Source: Megalobrama amblycephala
Taxonomy: Eukaryota; Chordata; Actinopteri; Cypriniformes; Xenocyprididae
Direction: 5' to 3'
Assembly: GCF_018812025.1 (NCBI RefSeq)
Contig: NC_063052.1
Span: 26,670,676 to 26,734,675 of the forward strand
Length of the DNA: 64,000 nucleotides
The notes beneath the pieces are model-generated. The model searched no databases. It was not told the origin of the DNA and saw nothing but the letters and a program-made list of their open reading frames with translations. Position numbers and translations under genes: made by a program. Positions 44,992 to 58,500 of this stretch are shown piece after piece (positions within the stretch are counted from its first letter, which is position 1; the number at the start of each line of letters is the position of its first letter).

Positions 44992-45210
44992 CACTGTAAA
45001 AAAGAATTGTTGGTTTAACTTAAAAAAGTAAGTTGCCTTAAAAGTTTGAGTTAATTGAAATTAAAAATTTGAGTTAATACAATGAAGGTGATTAGTTTAA
45101 TCAACAGAAACGCAAAATATTATGTTATCTGAACCACAGTAATTATCTAAGTTGATTTGACAAAAGAAAAAAAGCTGTGATGACAAATCATGGAAATAAT
45201 TTTTACAGTG
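44992..45210. mobile_element. CACTA/EnSpm-like MITE (CACTGTAAAAAA ends)
   Basis: It starts CACTGTAAAAAAGAATTGTT and ends TTTTTACAGTG, giving CACTG inverted termini. A related fragment with GAATTGTTGGTTTAACTTAA lies at 35170-35345. The superfamily is inferred from the termini. Intergenic DNA from 45211 to 46254 shows no other assignable feature. Confidence 0.6.
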
Positions 45211-46254
45211 TATGAAATAAAAATGGAAGTAACATGGGAATTATGTTGGGATCAAAAAAGACACTGGAATAATTTATATTTGTCTACTAAACTTGCATTA
45301 AAAATGAACCTTAATATAAAAGTTTTGACTAGTAGTGTATAAATAGTGATATTCTCATCATTCATCCATTCCGCATTCTCTTTAGAAGTACCTTAAGATT
45401 ATTGATATACAAATATGAAAGCACATTTTTCTAACAGTGATTAGCATTAGAAAATGAGTCATTCATGTGCGTCTTAAACTGTGTGTCCCACTAAGCTGAT
45501 GTGAAGGGACAATGATGGTGTCGGGTTATGGGTGACCATACTATTTTTAGTCAGACGGCCAGGCTAAAGTTAAAACTCATTGTTTAAGAACAAATAAAAC
45601 ATAAAATGTATCCGTATTTAGACTTACTTATCATTCAAGGGCATTCAGAAAGGAAGAAAAAATATTTTGTACTATGCACAAATGGAAAGTTTACACAAGT
45701 CAATGCTTTATCATAAATCTAGGCTCCATAATGTATTACATAATTCCTGCATTAAAGGCAGTAAAGAAAAAGTAACTTTTGCACTGTAAAACAGAGCTAG
45801 CCACTTTCTTTTATGTGCTCCCTTTTGTTTGATGGATTTAATTGTTCTTCTAACACACTATTTTGGTTTAGGACAGTGAAGTGATGGATGAGGTAGTATA
45901 TAAGTGTGTGTGTCTTTGTCTGAATGCCAGCTATGCTGCCTGTGCAACCAAGCTATTAATACTCGTCTCTTGGCTGACATTGTTTTATGGATTAGCTGCT
46001 ATCCAGGGACAAAGATCTGGATTTCGATGGATCTTGAAATGTAAACGCACATATGCATTTCAATTTACTATTATTATTATCATCATTATTGTTATTTACA
46101 AATAAAAAGGATGGAAACATATGAAAATCTGTTTATGTGCGATTGTCGAAATATTAAACAGATCGTTGGAACACTCCATTTTGATTGGTCAATCGTGGTA
46201 CAAACCCCGCCCCACAGCCGATTCTAAAGATTTCATACAAACAACACATTTTCT

Positions 46255-46360
46255 TACTTTCCATAAAAAGTAATGTAATGCAATTAGTTACTTATTTAGG
46301 AAGTAATGAAATATTGTACCACACTACTTTTAAAAGTAACTTTTCCCAACACTGGACTTC
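46255..46360. repeat. Truncated hAT-like fragment
   Basis: AAAAGTAATGTAATGCAATTAG through AAGTAACTTTTCCCAACACTG matches the right half of the element at 30619-31198. Confidence 0.6.
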
Positions 46361-46581
46361 AGTACTAATATTACAGTAACTTTATTACACTTTTCACTTC
46401 GATTTACTCATACAAATTAAAGATAACAAACCAATCCAGATGATGTTGTATATCAAGAGTATTCTATATCCACTTAATATGTTTCGTACAAATCAAATTG
46501 TATGAATACATACAAACTCACCAACAATTCACCAAAATGTAAAATAGATACATCTCATAAGATTAGGTTGTAGAGAGAATA

Positions 46582-48173
46582 CAACCCGAATTGCAGAAAT
46601 GTTGGGAGTTTTTTTTTAAAAATTTGAATAAAATGAAAACTAAAAGACATTTTTAAATCACATGAGCCAATATTTTATTCACAATAGAACATAGATAAGT
46701 TAACATAATAAATGTTTAAACTGAGAAATTTTACACTTTCATCCACTAAATGAGCTCATTTCAAATTTAATGCCTGATACAGGTCTCAAAAAAGTTGGCA
46801 CGGGGGCAACAAATGGCTGAAAAAAAGCAAGACATTTTGAAAAGATTCAGCTGGGAGAACATCTAGCAACTAATTAAGTTAACTGATATCAGGTCTGTAA
46901 CATGATTAGCTATTAAAGAGATGTCTTAGAGAGGCAGAGTCTCTCAGAAGTGAAGAGGGGCAGAGCTGTGAAAGAGTGTAAAAAGATTGTGGAATACTTT
47001 AAAAACAATGTTCCTCAACGTCAAATTGCAAAGGCTTTGCAAATCTCATCATCTACAGTGCATAACATCATCAAAAGATTCAGAGAAACTGGAGAAATCT
47101 CTGTGCGTAAGGGACAAGGCCGAAGACCTTTATTGGATGCCCGTGTTCTTCGGGCCCTCAGACATCACTGGATCACTTTATCAGTATGATTGTGTCAATG
47201 ACATTACTAAATGGGCCCAGGAATACTTACAGAAACTACTGTCGGTAAATACAATCCACTGTGCCATCTGCAGATGCCAACTAAAGCTCTATCATGCAAA
47301 AAGGAAGCCATATGTGAACATGGTCCAGAAGCGCCGTCGTGTCCTGTGGGCCAAGGCTCATTTAAAATGGACTGTTTCAAAGTGGAAAAGTGTTCTATGA
47401 TCAGACGAGTCCAAATCTGACATTCTTGTTGGAAATCATGGACGCCATGTCTGCTGGGCTAAAGAGGAGGGAGACCTTCCAGCGTGTCATCAGCGTTCAG
47501 TTCAAAAGCCAGCATCTCTGATGGTATGGGGGTGCATAAGTGCATACGGTATGGGCAGCTTGCATGTTTTGGAAGGCACTATGAATGCTGAAAGGTATAT
47601 AAAGGTTTTAGAATAACATATGCTCCCCTTCAGATGATGTCTATTTCAGGGAAGGCCTTGTGTATTTCAGCAGGACAATGCAAAACCTCCTACTGCAGCT
47701 ATTACAACAGCATGGCTTCATCGTAGAAGAGTCCAGGTGCTGAATTGGCCTGCCTGCAGTGCAGATCTTTCACCAACACAGAACATTTGGCACATCATTA
47801 AACGAGACGACCACAAACTCTTCGGCAGCTGGAAACCTATATCAGGCAGGAATGGGACCAAATTCCAACACCAAATCTCCAGAAACTCATAACATCGATG
47901 CCCAGCATCTTCAAACTGTTTTGAAAAGAAGAGGATATGCTACACCATGGTAAACATGCCCCCATCCCAATTATTTTGAGACCTGAAGCAGGCATCAAAT
48001 TTGAAATAGGTTCATTTTGTGCATAAAATTGTAAAATTTCTGTTTAAACATTTGTTCTGCTATCTATGTTCTATTGTGAATAGGAAAATATCTGCTCATG
48101 TGATTTGAACGTCTATTAGTTTTCATTTTATTCAAATTTAAAAAATCTCCCAACTTTTACAAAATTCGGGTTG
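46582..48173 (+). mobile_element. Tc1/mariner element, full length with TA duplications
   Basis: The left end CAACCCGAATTGCAGAAATG and the right end (AAAATTCGGGTTG) are inverted repeats of each other, flanked by TA at 46580-46581 and 48174-48175. The size of 1592 bp and internal transposase relic are those of a Tc1-family transposon. It lies between tpm3 and arhgef2, just beyond the presumed arhgef2 3' UTR. Confidence 0.9.
46950..47950 (+). pseudogene. Tc1 transposase, inactivated
   Basis: The first 79 codons encode the N-terminal DNA-binding region (QRQIAKALQISSSTVHNII, helix-turn-helix, then the basic GQGRRPLL). After a frameshift near 47180 the catalytic part continues in another frame (ITKWAQEYLQKLL, HLKWTVSKWKSVL). 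An expected Trp before SDES is TGA at 47398-47400, and an expected Gln is TAA at 47614-47616. A further frameshift precedes the CVFQQDNAK block that holds the second catalytic Asp. The element cannot move itself. Confidence 0.85.
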
Positions 48174-48279
48174 TAACTTTAGAGGACTTCAATATTAACA
48201 TTACTGTAATTGTATCACACTTTTCACATTGATTTATTCACATACAAATTAAAGAGAAAAAAAAAAAACAATCCTGATG

Positions 48280-49550
48280 ATGTTGTATACCAACAGTTTT
48301 TATTTTATCCACTTCAATATATCTGAAACACTGTGAACATTTCAACAATGTTTCTGTCCTTTTCCATACAAACATTTTTATGTGACTTCAGTAAATCCTA
48401 TGTTTTCTTATAGTTACTTCAAAACATGAAGAATATCATCCTACAGTAATTTCTAAGACATTGCTTCCTGAAATGTTGAACTGACTAAAATAAAAGCATA
48501 TATTTCAGCAATATTCAGCCAAGCAAATTTTGGCACATAGTCAAGTAATTGCAAAAAAAAAAAAAAACATTCTTGAACAAAATTAAAACATAAGCAAAAC
48601 TGTAGTTAAGACACATCAAATGTTGTTGGTTACTGGCAGATTTTGGTGATTTGATCTATTTTAGTCAATAAATCTTATATTTACAAAGTATTCCCCATTA
48701 ACACACACTGTGGGTTGAGGAACCATTTATAATCTCATAATACTCTATCATAATAACCTTCCTGGGTTTATTAAGATCATTGCTATAGATGTAAATATAT
48801 TCCTATATATTGCTATAAAATGCAATATAATTCCTTCATAAAAAAGCCCTCAAGTCTCTGAAATAGTCATTTTGTTATAGAGCCAGTAGGTTTGGTCCCA
48901 GTATATTATGTTGGTATATTTCAAGTTATGGCTTCTTTCTAACTGCTTCAACATGCTTGAAAAAATTTATCTTTCCGTTCAAAATAAAGGAAAATAAATA
49001 AATTTAAAATAAAGCGCAAGAAAGAGACATTTCTTTACAATGACCTCTCACAAACAAGAACGTTACACTTAAAGAAAAAAATAAGTTTTGCGTGCTCCAG
49101 CATCGGTACAAAGCACTGCGATGAGCATCTCACATACAGTACATAAATCTGGACGGATTCTGCCGATACCCTTGAGCTGGATCAGTTATGTTTGGTTTAT
49201 TCAGATACTTTCAGAATCTTAAGACAACTGTTTCATCCCACTGTCAAGTGCAAAGTCCCATTATTTGCATGACTTCATCTCCATCACGGTGCTTTGGCAT
49301 ATCCTTATTGTTCCGTGGATGTCAAAAGCCATATGATTGGATTCCAAGAAGACATGTTGAATATTAACATGTCATAAACGGCCACACAGAAGCTGTAAGC
49401 AAAGTTACTGGATACAACTAAATACTGTATGTATATAATGAAATGAATATTCATAAACTAAGTAAGATTCTTCCCTGTTCAGAGGAAGACCTGCTCATGG
49501 AGTCTATAGTCTGTTCCAGGCCAGTCTTGGGTTGAGAATCGAAAAAAATA
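48280..49550 (-). other. arhgef2: Presumed arhgef2 3' UTR
   Basis: No coding feature or recognised repeat is seen downstream of the arhgef2 stop. A minus-strand AATAAA (complement TTTATT at about 48299-48304) would end a 3' UTR of about 1.25 kb. The end point is inferred. Confidence 0.45.
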
Positions 49551-52500
49551 TTAGCAGTGTGAGACCTCGCGGTCCCGGGGGTCTGTCGCGGACTCGCTCT
49601 CTTCAGGAATGTCCTGCAGATCTGTAGATGATGAAAGGCAGAAAAAAAAAATCAATTAAGTAAAAATGTACAAAATAAAACCATATTAAGACATTAAGTT
49701 TTAAGTTTATGCTTTTGACTGAATTTTACCAAATGATCTTGATGAAATGAACTGCTTCTTGACTATACAGTACACAAACTACGTAAGAGTCCAAAATTAA
49801 AACATGATAAACCAAATGTAGATTAAATTTGCCTTTGGAAAGTTTTACTGGACAGTTAAACAGTAACCTTTTGGAACTGCAACGTAATACACAAAATTGT
49901 AATATAAGACCGATAACCAAACCCTTAGTGCAAATATGGAATAGAAAACACCTTTCATATATTTCATTGAAAAAATAACACAAAACACAATTTTATGGTT
50001 GGTCAGATATTTTTATGACCAGTACATTTTCTCAATTCAATCACTGAGGTCAGAAAATTGCTGCAAATAAAGATCAAGATCTAAAGCAATCCTACGGAAG
50101 AGGATTAGGGCCAAGCAATAATAAAAAAATAAAACCATCTCGAGATTAAAGTTGTTAAATTACGAGAAAAAAAACTCGTTAAATTTCGAGAAAAAAGTCA
50201 AGATAAAATGTTGAGAATAAACTTGTTAAATTACAAGAAAAAAACTTGTTAAATTTCGAGAAAAAAGTCAAGATAAAATGTTGAGAATAAACTTGTTAAA
50301 TTACAAGAAAAAAACTTGTTAAATTTCGAGAAAAAGCTCGAGATAAAATGTTGAGAATAAACTCGTTAAATTACAAGAAAAAAACTTGTTAAATTTCGAG
50401 AAAAAAGTCGAGATAAAATGTTGAGAATAAAGTAATTAAATTACGAGAAAAAAGTCGTTAAATTACGAGAACAAATTCGTTAAATTATGAGAAAAATGAT
50501 GTTACATTTCGAGAAAAAAGTCAAGATAAAATGTTGAGAATAAAGTCATTAAATTTCGAGAAAAAAGTCAAGATAAAATGTTGAGAATAAAGTAATTAAA
50601 TTATGAGAAAAAAGTCGTTAAATTACGAGAACAAATTCGTTAAATTATGAGAAAAATGTCATTAAATTTTGAGAAAAAAGTCAAGATAAAATGTTGAGAA
50701 TAAAGTCATTAAATTACGAGAAAAAACTCGTTAAATTTCAAGAAAAAAGTCGAGATAAAATGTTGAGAATAAACTTGTTTTATCAACATTTTATCTCGAC
50801 TTTTTTCTTGAAATTTAACAAGTTTTTTCTTGTAATTTAATGAGTTTATTCTCAACATTTTATTTTGACTTTTTTCTCGAAATTTAACAACTTTAATTTC
50901 AAGATGGTTTTATTTTTTTATTATTGCTTGGCCCTAATCCTCCTCTGTACAATCCTGATTTCAAAATAACATACTATTGAAATGCATACTACAAGCAATA
51001 AAAAAGTATACAGTGCAGGGAAATCTATACAACAATAAATGCTGACTCAATGTCACATGACCCACTGCTGTTAACCTGTGGCCATTGTAATTAAGTCAAA
51101 TAACTGGGTAAGTAAATAAGTTAAGTAATGGTTCAAGTGCCTGCACATAACACTTTGTTTGCTACTTTTGTTAGTAACATATTTACCAAGACACTTTCAA
51201 CATAATTCATACATACAGGGAACAATAATAGTAAAAAAAATTTTTTTTTGAAATTTAAATTAGGGTCATTAAGATGTTTTAATGTTTTTGAAATAAGTAT
51301 CTTATGCTCACCAAGGCTGCATTTATTTGGTCAAAAATACAATTAATAAAAATATTATTATAATTTAAAATAACTTTTCTATTTTAATTTATTTTAAATG
51401 GCAAAGCTGAATTTTCAGCATCATTACGCCAGTCTTCAGTGTCACATGATCCTTCAGAAATCATTCTAATATGCTGATTTGGCGCTCACGAAACATTTCT
51501 TCTTATTTTTAATCAGTGTTGAAAACAGTTGTGCTGCTCATTTTTATGGAAACCATGATACTTTTTTTTCAGGATACTTTGATAAATAGAAAGTTCAAAT
51601 AAACAGTATTTATTTAAAATATAAATAGTTTGTAACAATTTAAGTCTTTACTGTCATATTTGATCAATTGAATGTCCTCAAATGTAATTAAGAAATAAAT
51701 ACAAGTATTAATTTCTTAAAATACTGTATGCTAAAAAATACTGCATGCTAAACTCTTTCAGTAGTATGCCATTTCAAACACACCTCAAGACTATGATTAT
51801 ATAATTTCAAGGGGCTTTAAAAGTCAAAACTTCTGAGTGTATAAGTGTATGTACATAAGGTATGTTCATTGTGAATGACACACTAAAGGTCTGGGAGAGA
51901 CGTTCAACCTGCAATTTATTGCCATTATCCACCTATAACACACAAGCTTACACATTAGTAATCCACCTAAATGTGCTTCTTCTTTCTTTCTTTTTTCTTC
52001 AAGTTTAGATGAAGGAGGTTCTCCAGTCTGTCAGAGTTTAGTGTGCATGTTGTAAGTTTGTGTACCTTTGTGTGTGTGTGGAATGTTTGATGTGCTAAAT
52101 TCAACATGTGTTTGTTGTGCACATTGGTTGCATAATCATGTGTAGGCTGCTGTTAGTGTTACAAAGGGCCAAAGTTTACAGGATTCTGGGTGAAGTGCAT
52201 CCACACAGACTGTCTGATAAATATGTGATCATTTCATATAGAAAAGGAGATCAAAGCCAACAACTCCCTGGCAACCAGTCTCTTGTATCATTTCGCCTGT
52301 ATTTTTTCCTCAATATTAATTTAAACCTAAATCAATATTTAATATACATTTATTTACTGATTTATGTAGCTATATAATAATATTTAACAATACCATATTA
52401 TTATTTTTATGTTATTATATTAATTATAAATACATATAAATATATATAATATTATATTAATTATAAATATATAATAAAGAGTTTTGTAAAACAACTAGAT

Positions 52501-55500
52501 ATATCTTTATATATGTATATTTATAATATTTGTTATAATAATGTCATTCTGTGTCATTTCTACAGACCTCTGGGGCTTTCTGAACGAGGTGACACCCTCG
52601 AATCCACCTCATCGTCGTCATCATCGTCATCATCAGATATCACGTCCACTTCCACATCACTGCATTCCTGCAGGCCGTCTGATTGGTCCATCGATTCCTG
52701 GCTAGCCAATGGGGTGTCAGTGTTGGGGTCAGTATCACTCTCTCTGCGAGTTGGTGGCGCCTTAAAGTGAGGAGATGAGAAGCGAATGAGATTTGTGAGC
52801 TACTACATTGTAGCTCTTATATACTTTGATCAAACAACTCATGGCACATACTAAAGTGCATCGCTTGCACCCTGCTTGCGATAACATCAAAAGTGTTATT
52901 CTGAGTGATTAATTTAAAGAGGACATTTTGTTTTCGGGGTCTAATAGAATAGGTTTTCATGCTTGAAAGTTCAAAAAACACATTATTTTTAAAAATATTT
53001 TACACTGTTGCAGCACCTCTCTTCCCAGTCTGTCAGTAACAATATGTTTAGTTCCAGTCTCTATTAATGGTGCCTTTATGTGCTCAAAATTAGAGTAAAT
53101 ACGGGTTTCCTAGGTAAAAATTGCAGATGAACGCCCTACCATTTCAAAACTTGAATGCGATGAGCTCATAATCACGACTTCAGAAGTGGGAATTATCAAA
53201 TTTCCGATAGCTTTCCCAAAAGCGATTGGTTGACTGGACCAGTGTGTTGTGATTGGTCAACCGCTTCCAGCGTATTTCAGAAATATCACGTCCCTTACCA
53301 TAACCGTGAATCGTAACACACTACTAACACAACTCAACCAGGCCTCGTCCCTTTTTTGCGTATACCTTGGGCAGGAATTATTTGAATGAGGGATATTGTG
53401 ACGTGTAGGTTCCCAAAAAGAGGAACAATCAAGGTGTTTCAGGGAGTTCAGAAAAAGTGACTACTGATATAGAGAATAACTCTCTTTGGAATGGACTTAG
53501 TAACCTTGCAGACCTTGTTCATGCTCAAACAGCAAATTACATACTAAAGAAAGATGAAAATGTAAAAAACATTTCTGTTTTATACTTGCTAAATTACTCT
53601 AAAATGAACTCACCTGTGATCCTGTAGTTCCAGCTCCATTCCCTAGAGTGGCGCTATGGGTCTTAAGATCCCTGAGCTGTTTCTCCAGCTGGGCTCTGGC
53701 CCTCTCGCTGTCCCTGAGTTTGCCCTCAGCTCCCCTGAGGCGTCCGAGCTCCTCCTGCAGCAGACTGTGCTGCCGTTGCAGCAGGGCCAGCTCACCCAGC
53801 GAGCCCATGTCACTTGCACTATCCCGGGACAAAGAGCGAACTGTACGAGCCCCTGGGGTGGCCGGGGAGATGGGGCTCTCTCGTAGACAGAGCTCTAAGA
53901 TGGAGTCCTGTCGGATCACCACACCCTAGGAGAGCACATTTTTAAAATTTTATATTTCGCCATTTTATTCACATTAAGTTTATTTCAGATCCTGTTTGTA
54001 CGCAAGTGCTTAGAAGATTTGATGAATATATTTTGCAATGCGCACATACCTGCAGAGCGTGTAACTGAGCACTGAGATTCACCAGCCTCTGTGACACCTC
54101 CTGAAACACAAAACACATGTGTGATGCATCATATCAATATATTAACACTAGTCTATATAAGCCTAGAAGATTGGGTGTCCTTGTAATATTTATAGGAGGC
54201 TAATGATGCAGGAGATAACTGGGAAAATTAATTCAAAAATCATTTGTACCGATAATGGAATTGCTGCCAATATCACCTAATCATCTGTTATGGACTATTA
54301 GTTTGTTTTTATGTGCATTTTTCAGATGTAACCAGTCTCATGCATCATTAGGTGATTTTCAAGATTTCAAGTTCCAAAGTCTGTGTTATATTGATTTGGA
54401 CTCATTTTTTATTATGATTATCTGCTATAAACAACAATATGCCTTCTGGGCCATTCAAATAGTACACATTCTCACATTTTTTCTGTGGTCTATGTATTTA
54501 TTTTTAGCATTTTTTGCAATTAATTCTGCATTTTCAAGATGCTGTATCAAGTAGTTTAGCTTTTAAAAGCATGTTTGAGATCTCTGCATTCAGTAATATT
54601 GTGACATGTTATTATGATTTAAAATGACAGATTTTTGCCTTTTATTGTGATAGGATAGTATAGAGTGGACAGGAAGTGAGTTGGGAGAGGGAGATCAGGA
54701 AAGGTCCCCGAGCCGGGACTCAAACTCGGGTTGCCTGAAGCACAACAGCGCCACATGTCAGTGCACTGACCACAAGGCTATCGGCGCCAACTATTTTAAT
54801 ATGTTATAATATGTAATTTATTCCTGTGTTGGAAAAGCTGAATTTTCAGCAGTCATTACTCCAGTCACATGATCATTCAGAATCATTCTAATATGCTGAT
54901 TTTCTGCTCAAGATACTTTATTCTTATTATCAATGTTTTAAAGATTATTATTTTTGTGGAAACCGTGATACCATTTTTTCAGGATTCTTTGATGAAAAGA
55001 TCCAAATTTGAATTTGAAATCTTTTGTAACATTGTTAATGTCTTTAGATCAATTTAATTAATTCTTACTTAAAGGGATAGTTCACCCAAAAATGAAAATT
55101 TGATGTTTATCTGCTTACCCCCAGTGCATCCAAGATGTAGGTGACTTTGTTTCTTCAGTAGAACACAAATGATGATTTTTAACTCCAACCGTTGCCGTCT
55201 GTCAGTCAAATAATGCGAGTGAATGGGAACTTCTACTATAAGAGTAAATAAAACTTGCATAGGCAAGTCCAAATTAAACCCTGCGGCTCGTGACGACACA
55301 TTGATGTCCTAAGACACGAAACGATCGGTTTGTGTGAGAAACCGAACAGTATTTCTATAATTTTTTACCTCTGAAACACCACTATGTCCAACCGCGTTCA
55401 GCACTCGTTAGTAAGGTCTGATCGCGCTCTGACAACGGCAGTGATGTCTCGCTCTCATTGAAGTGTAAGCGCGAGACATCACTGTCGCTGTCAGAGCGCG

Positions 55501-58500
55501 ATCAGACCTCACTAAGCGAATGTTGAATGCAGTTGGACATAGTGGTGTTTTAGAGGTAAAAAATGATATAAATACTGTTCGGTTTCTCACACAAACCGAT
55601 CGTTTCGTGTCTTAGGACATCAATGTGTCGTCACGAGCCGCAGGGTTTAATTTGGACTTGTCTATGCAAGTTTTATTTACTCTTATAGTAGAAGTTCCCA
55701 TTCACTCGCATTCTTTGACTGACAGACGGCAACGGTTGGAGTTAAAAATCATCATTTGTGTTCTACTGAAGAAACAAAGTCACCTACATCTTGGATGCAC
55801 TGGGGGTAAGCAGATAAACATCAAATTTTCATTTTTGGGTGAACTATCCCTTTAATAAAAGTATTACTGTTTTCAAGTTACTGCTCCCAAACTTTTGATC
55901 TTCTAATTTGTCAGTAAAATAAAAAGCAGTAGTCATTTTCACTCTAGTTTAAAGAGTTCAAATGCAAAAAGTAAAACAATCAGTTATATTTTCAGCCCAG
56001 AAATGTAATCAGCACATCCATAGATAGCACATATTAAGCTCAGTCTTGAACTAAATGTCAGTACCTCACTTGGAGTCTTGTCCTCCATTTGATTTCCATT
56101 GCCATCCTGTAGAGAAACAATTTTTTGTATTATTCACAATCATAATTCTGAACCAGCAGTTTCATTCAAGAGCTTTAATTTGTCAGCACACATTGAAAAG
56201 CACTGTCTTGCTATGTGTCGATGAAAAGGGAGATAAAGTGCAGCTTTCAAGCACCAGTGGTGAGTCGTGATGGAGAGTTTTTGGTAGATTCAGGTTGCTA
56301 TGGAAACCTGCGAGTTTCAGATGGGCTCGGAAAATGACTAATTTTTTTCAGCATTACATAAAAACACGGTAATAGCATCGAACCATCTTATTATGTGCAT
56401 AATTATTACATTTCATGAAACATATTTGACGCAGGCGAATGTGGATGCCAGAGGAGGTGATAATGAACATCTCACATCTAACATAGATCAAGCATATTTT
56501 CTTACAAAATAATGTCTTGTGTACCTGAGCAGCTTGGTTCTCCTGAGAGCCATTGACTAATACCTCTTGTCCATCTGGAAGAATGGAGGAAGCACAACGG
56601 TCAGATAAATGGGTGTATTTTCAGGCACACTAAAGGCACTTATATTTACATAATATACCATGTTTTGTTTTTGACACCTACTGATTACTAGCACTCCAGT
56701 GTGGTTGTGATGGCCGTTGGAACTGCAGGGCAGAGAAACCTCAAAACTGGTTCCTAAAATCAGCTCTGTCAATCTGTCCACTGCAGAAAGAGAAAGAAAG
56801 GTACATCATGACATTTTACAAGATATTATGAAAGATCTGAGCATGAGCTCAGAGCATTTATCTAAAATGATTGACGAACTTTTCAAAATAGGGGAAAAAA
56901 ACAACTTTTTCTACTTTTACAAAAAGAGACAGAAAGTGCAGAGTATTTTATACTACGGGGCTGTTGAATGCTTGAATGCTTGCAATTATTGAATGCTTGC
57001 AATTATTTTCAGGGAAAAACATGGCTAAAGTAGTTCTAGCAGTCGCACTGCAGTTCCGTATCACTTCGCCAAATGTTTTCAGGTATTTCAATAGGTCTTA
57101 CAGCCTACAACCGCAAAAGAACCAAAACCCTAACAACACTGACCAAGCAAATAAATATAGCAAACAATAGGATGAAAACGACAAATTATTGTCATGGTTT
57201 TTGCCACAAAATACACTTTATTGTGTCCTGAAAGCGCATACTTTCTCCTGCTCTCTTTCTCTTTCAAACGTACACACGTACTGTGTAGTACGGACACACA
57301 TGCACAAAAACATTTTGTCAGTGCTGCTCTGACGAATTACATGACTTTTCTCACCAGCGAGGTAATAACTGTATGGTTCTTGAGGTAGATAAACTTATAG
57401 ATTCGCTATTAGTAGAGACACTGCTGCCATGAGAGATGCACAGACTCAGGTAGGCTAATTCACATTTGCTTATTCTCTCTCTCTCTCTCAACTTTGTTAA
57501 AGGTGCCCAAGAATGCTTTTTCACAAGATGATATATAAGTCTAAGGTGTCCCCTGAATGTGTCTGTGAAGTTTCAGCTCAAAATACCCCATAGATTTTTT
57601 TTTTATTAATTTTTTTAACTGCCTATTTTGGGGCATCATTAACTATGCACTGATTTTTTCAGCGCGCCGCCCCTTTAATTCGCGTGCTCTCTGCCACACG
57701 AGCTCTCGATTATATTACAGCACATTTACTAAGTTCACACAGCTAATACAACCCTCAAGTGGATCTTTACAAGATGTCCGTCATGCATGCTGTATGCATG
57801 CTTCGAATTATGTGAGTAAAGTATTTATTTTGATGTTTATATTTGATTCTCTATGAGTTTGAGGCTATATGCTCCGTGGCTAACGGCTAATGCTACACTG
57901 TTGGAGAGATTTATAAAGAATGAAGTTGTGTTTATGAATTATACAGACCGCAAGTGTTTAATAATGAAAATAGCGACGGCTCTTGTCTCCGTGAATTCAG
58001 TAAGAAACGATGGTAACTTTAACCTCATTTAACAGTACATTAGCAAAATGCTAACGAAACATTTAGATAGACAATTTACAAATATCACTAAAAATATCAG
58101 GCTATCATGGATCATGTCAGTTATTATTGCTCCATCTGCCATTTTCGCTGTTGTTCTTGCTTACCTAGTCTGTTGATTCACCTGTGCAGATCCAGACGTT
58201 AATACTGGCTGCCCTTGTGTAATGTCTTTCATAATGTTGGGAACATGGGCTGGCATATGCAAATATTGGGGCGTACACCCCGACTGTTGCGTAACAGTCG
58301 GTGTTATGTTGAGACCCGCGTGTTTTCCGGAAGTCTTTTAAACAAATGAGATTTACATAAGAAAGAGAAAGTAATGGAGTTTGAAACTCAATGTATGTCT
58401 TTTCCATGTACTGAACTCTTGTTATTCAACTATGCCGAGGTAAATTCAAATTTTGAATCTAGGGCAGGTTCTGCTATCAAGGCTCAAGCCTCTGTTACTC

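Noticed and set aside
53648..53929. Plus-strand open frames of 76-93 codons
   Set aside because: They are antisense shadows of the GC-rich arhgef2 coiled-coil exon 53614-53925, which has clear homology and splice sites.
54640..54792. Functional tRNA gene on the minus strand
   Set aside because: Box A and box B-like motifs are present, but the body does not give a cloverleaf by eye and continues into SINE sequence.
55069..55855. Two near-identical 76-codon proteins on opposite strands
   Set aside because: They are mirror translations of the two arms of the palindromic MITE at 55073-55851, not duplicated genes.
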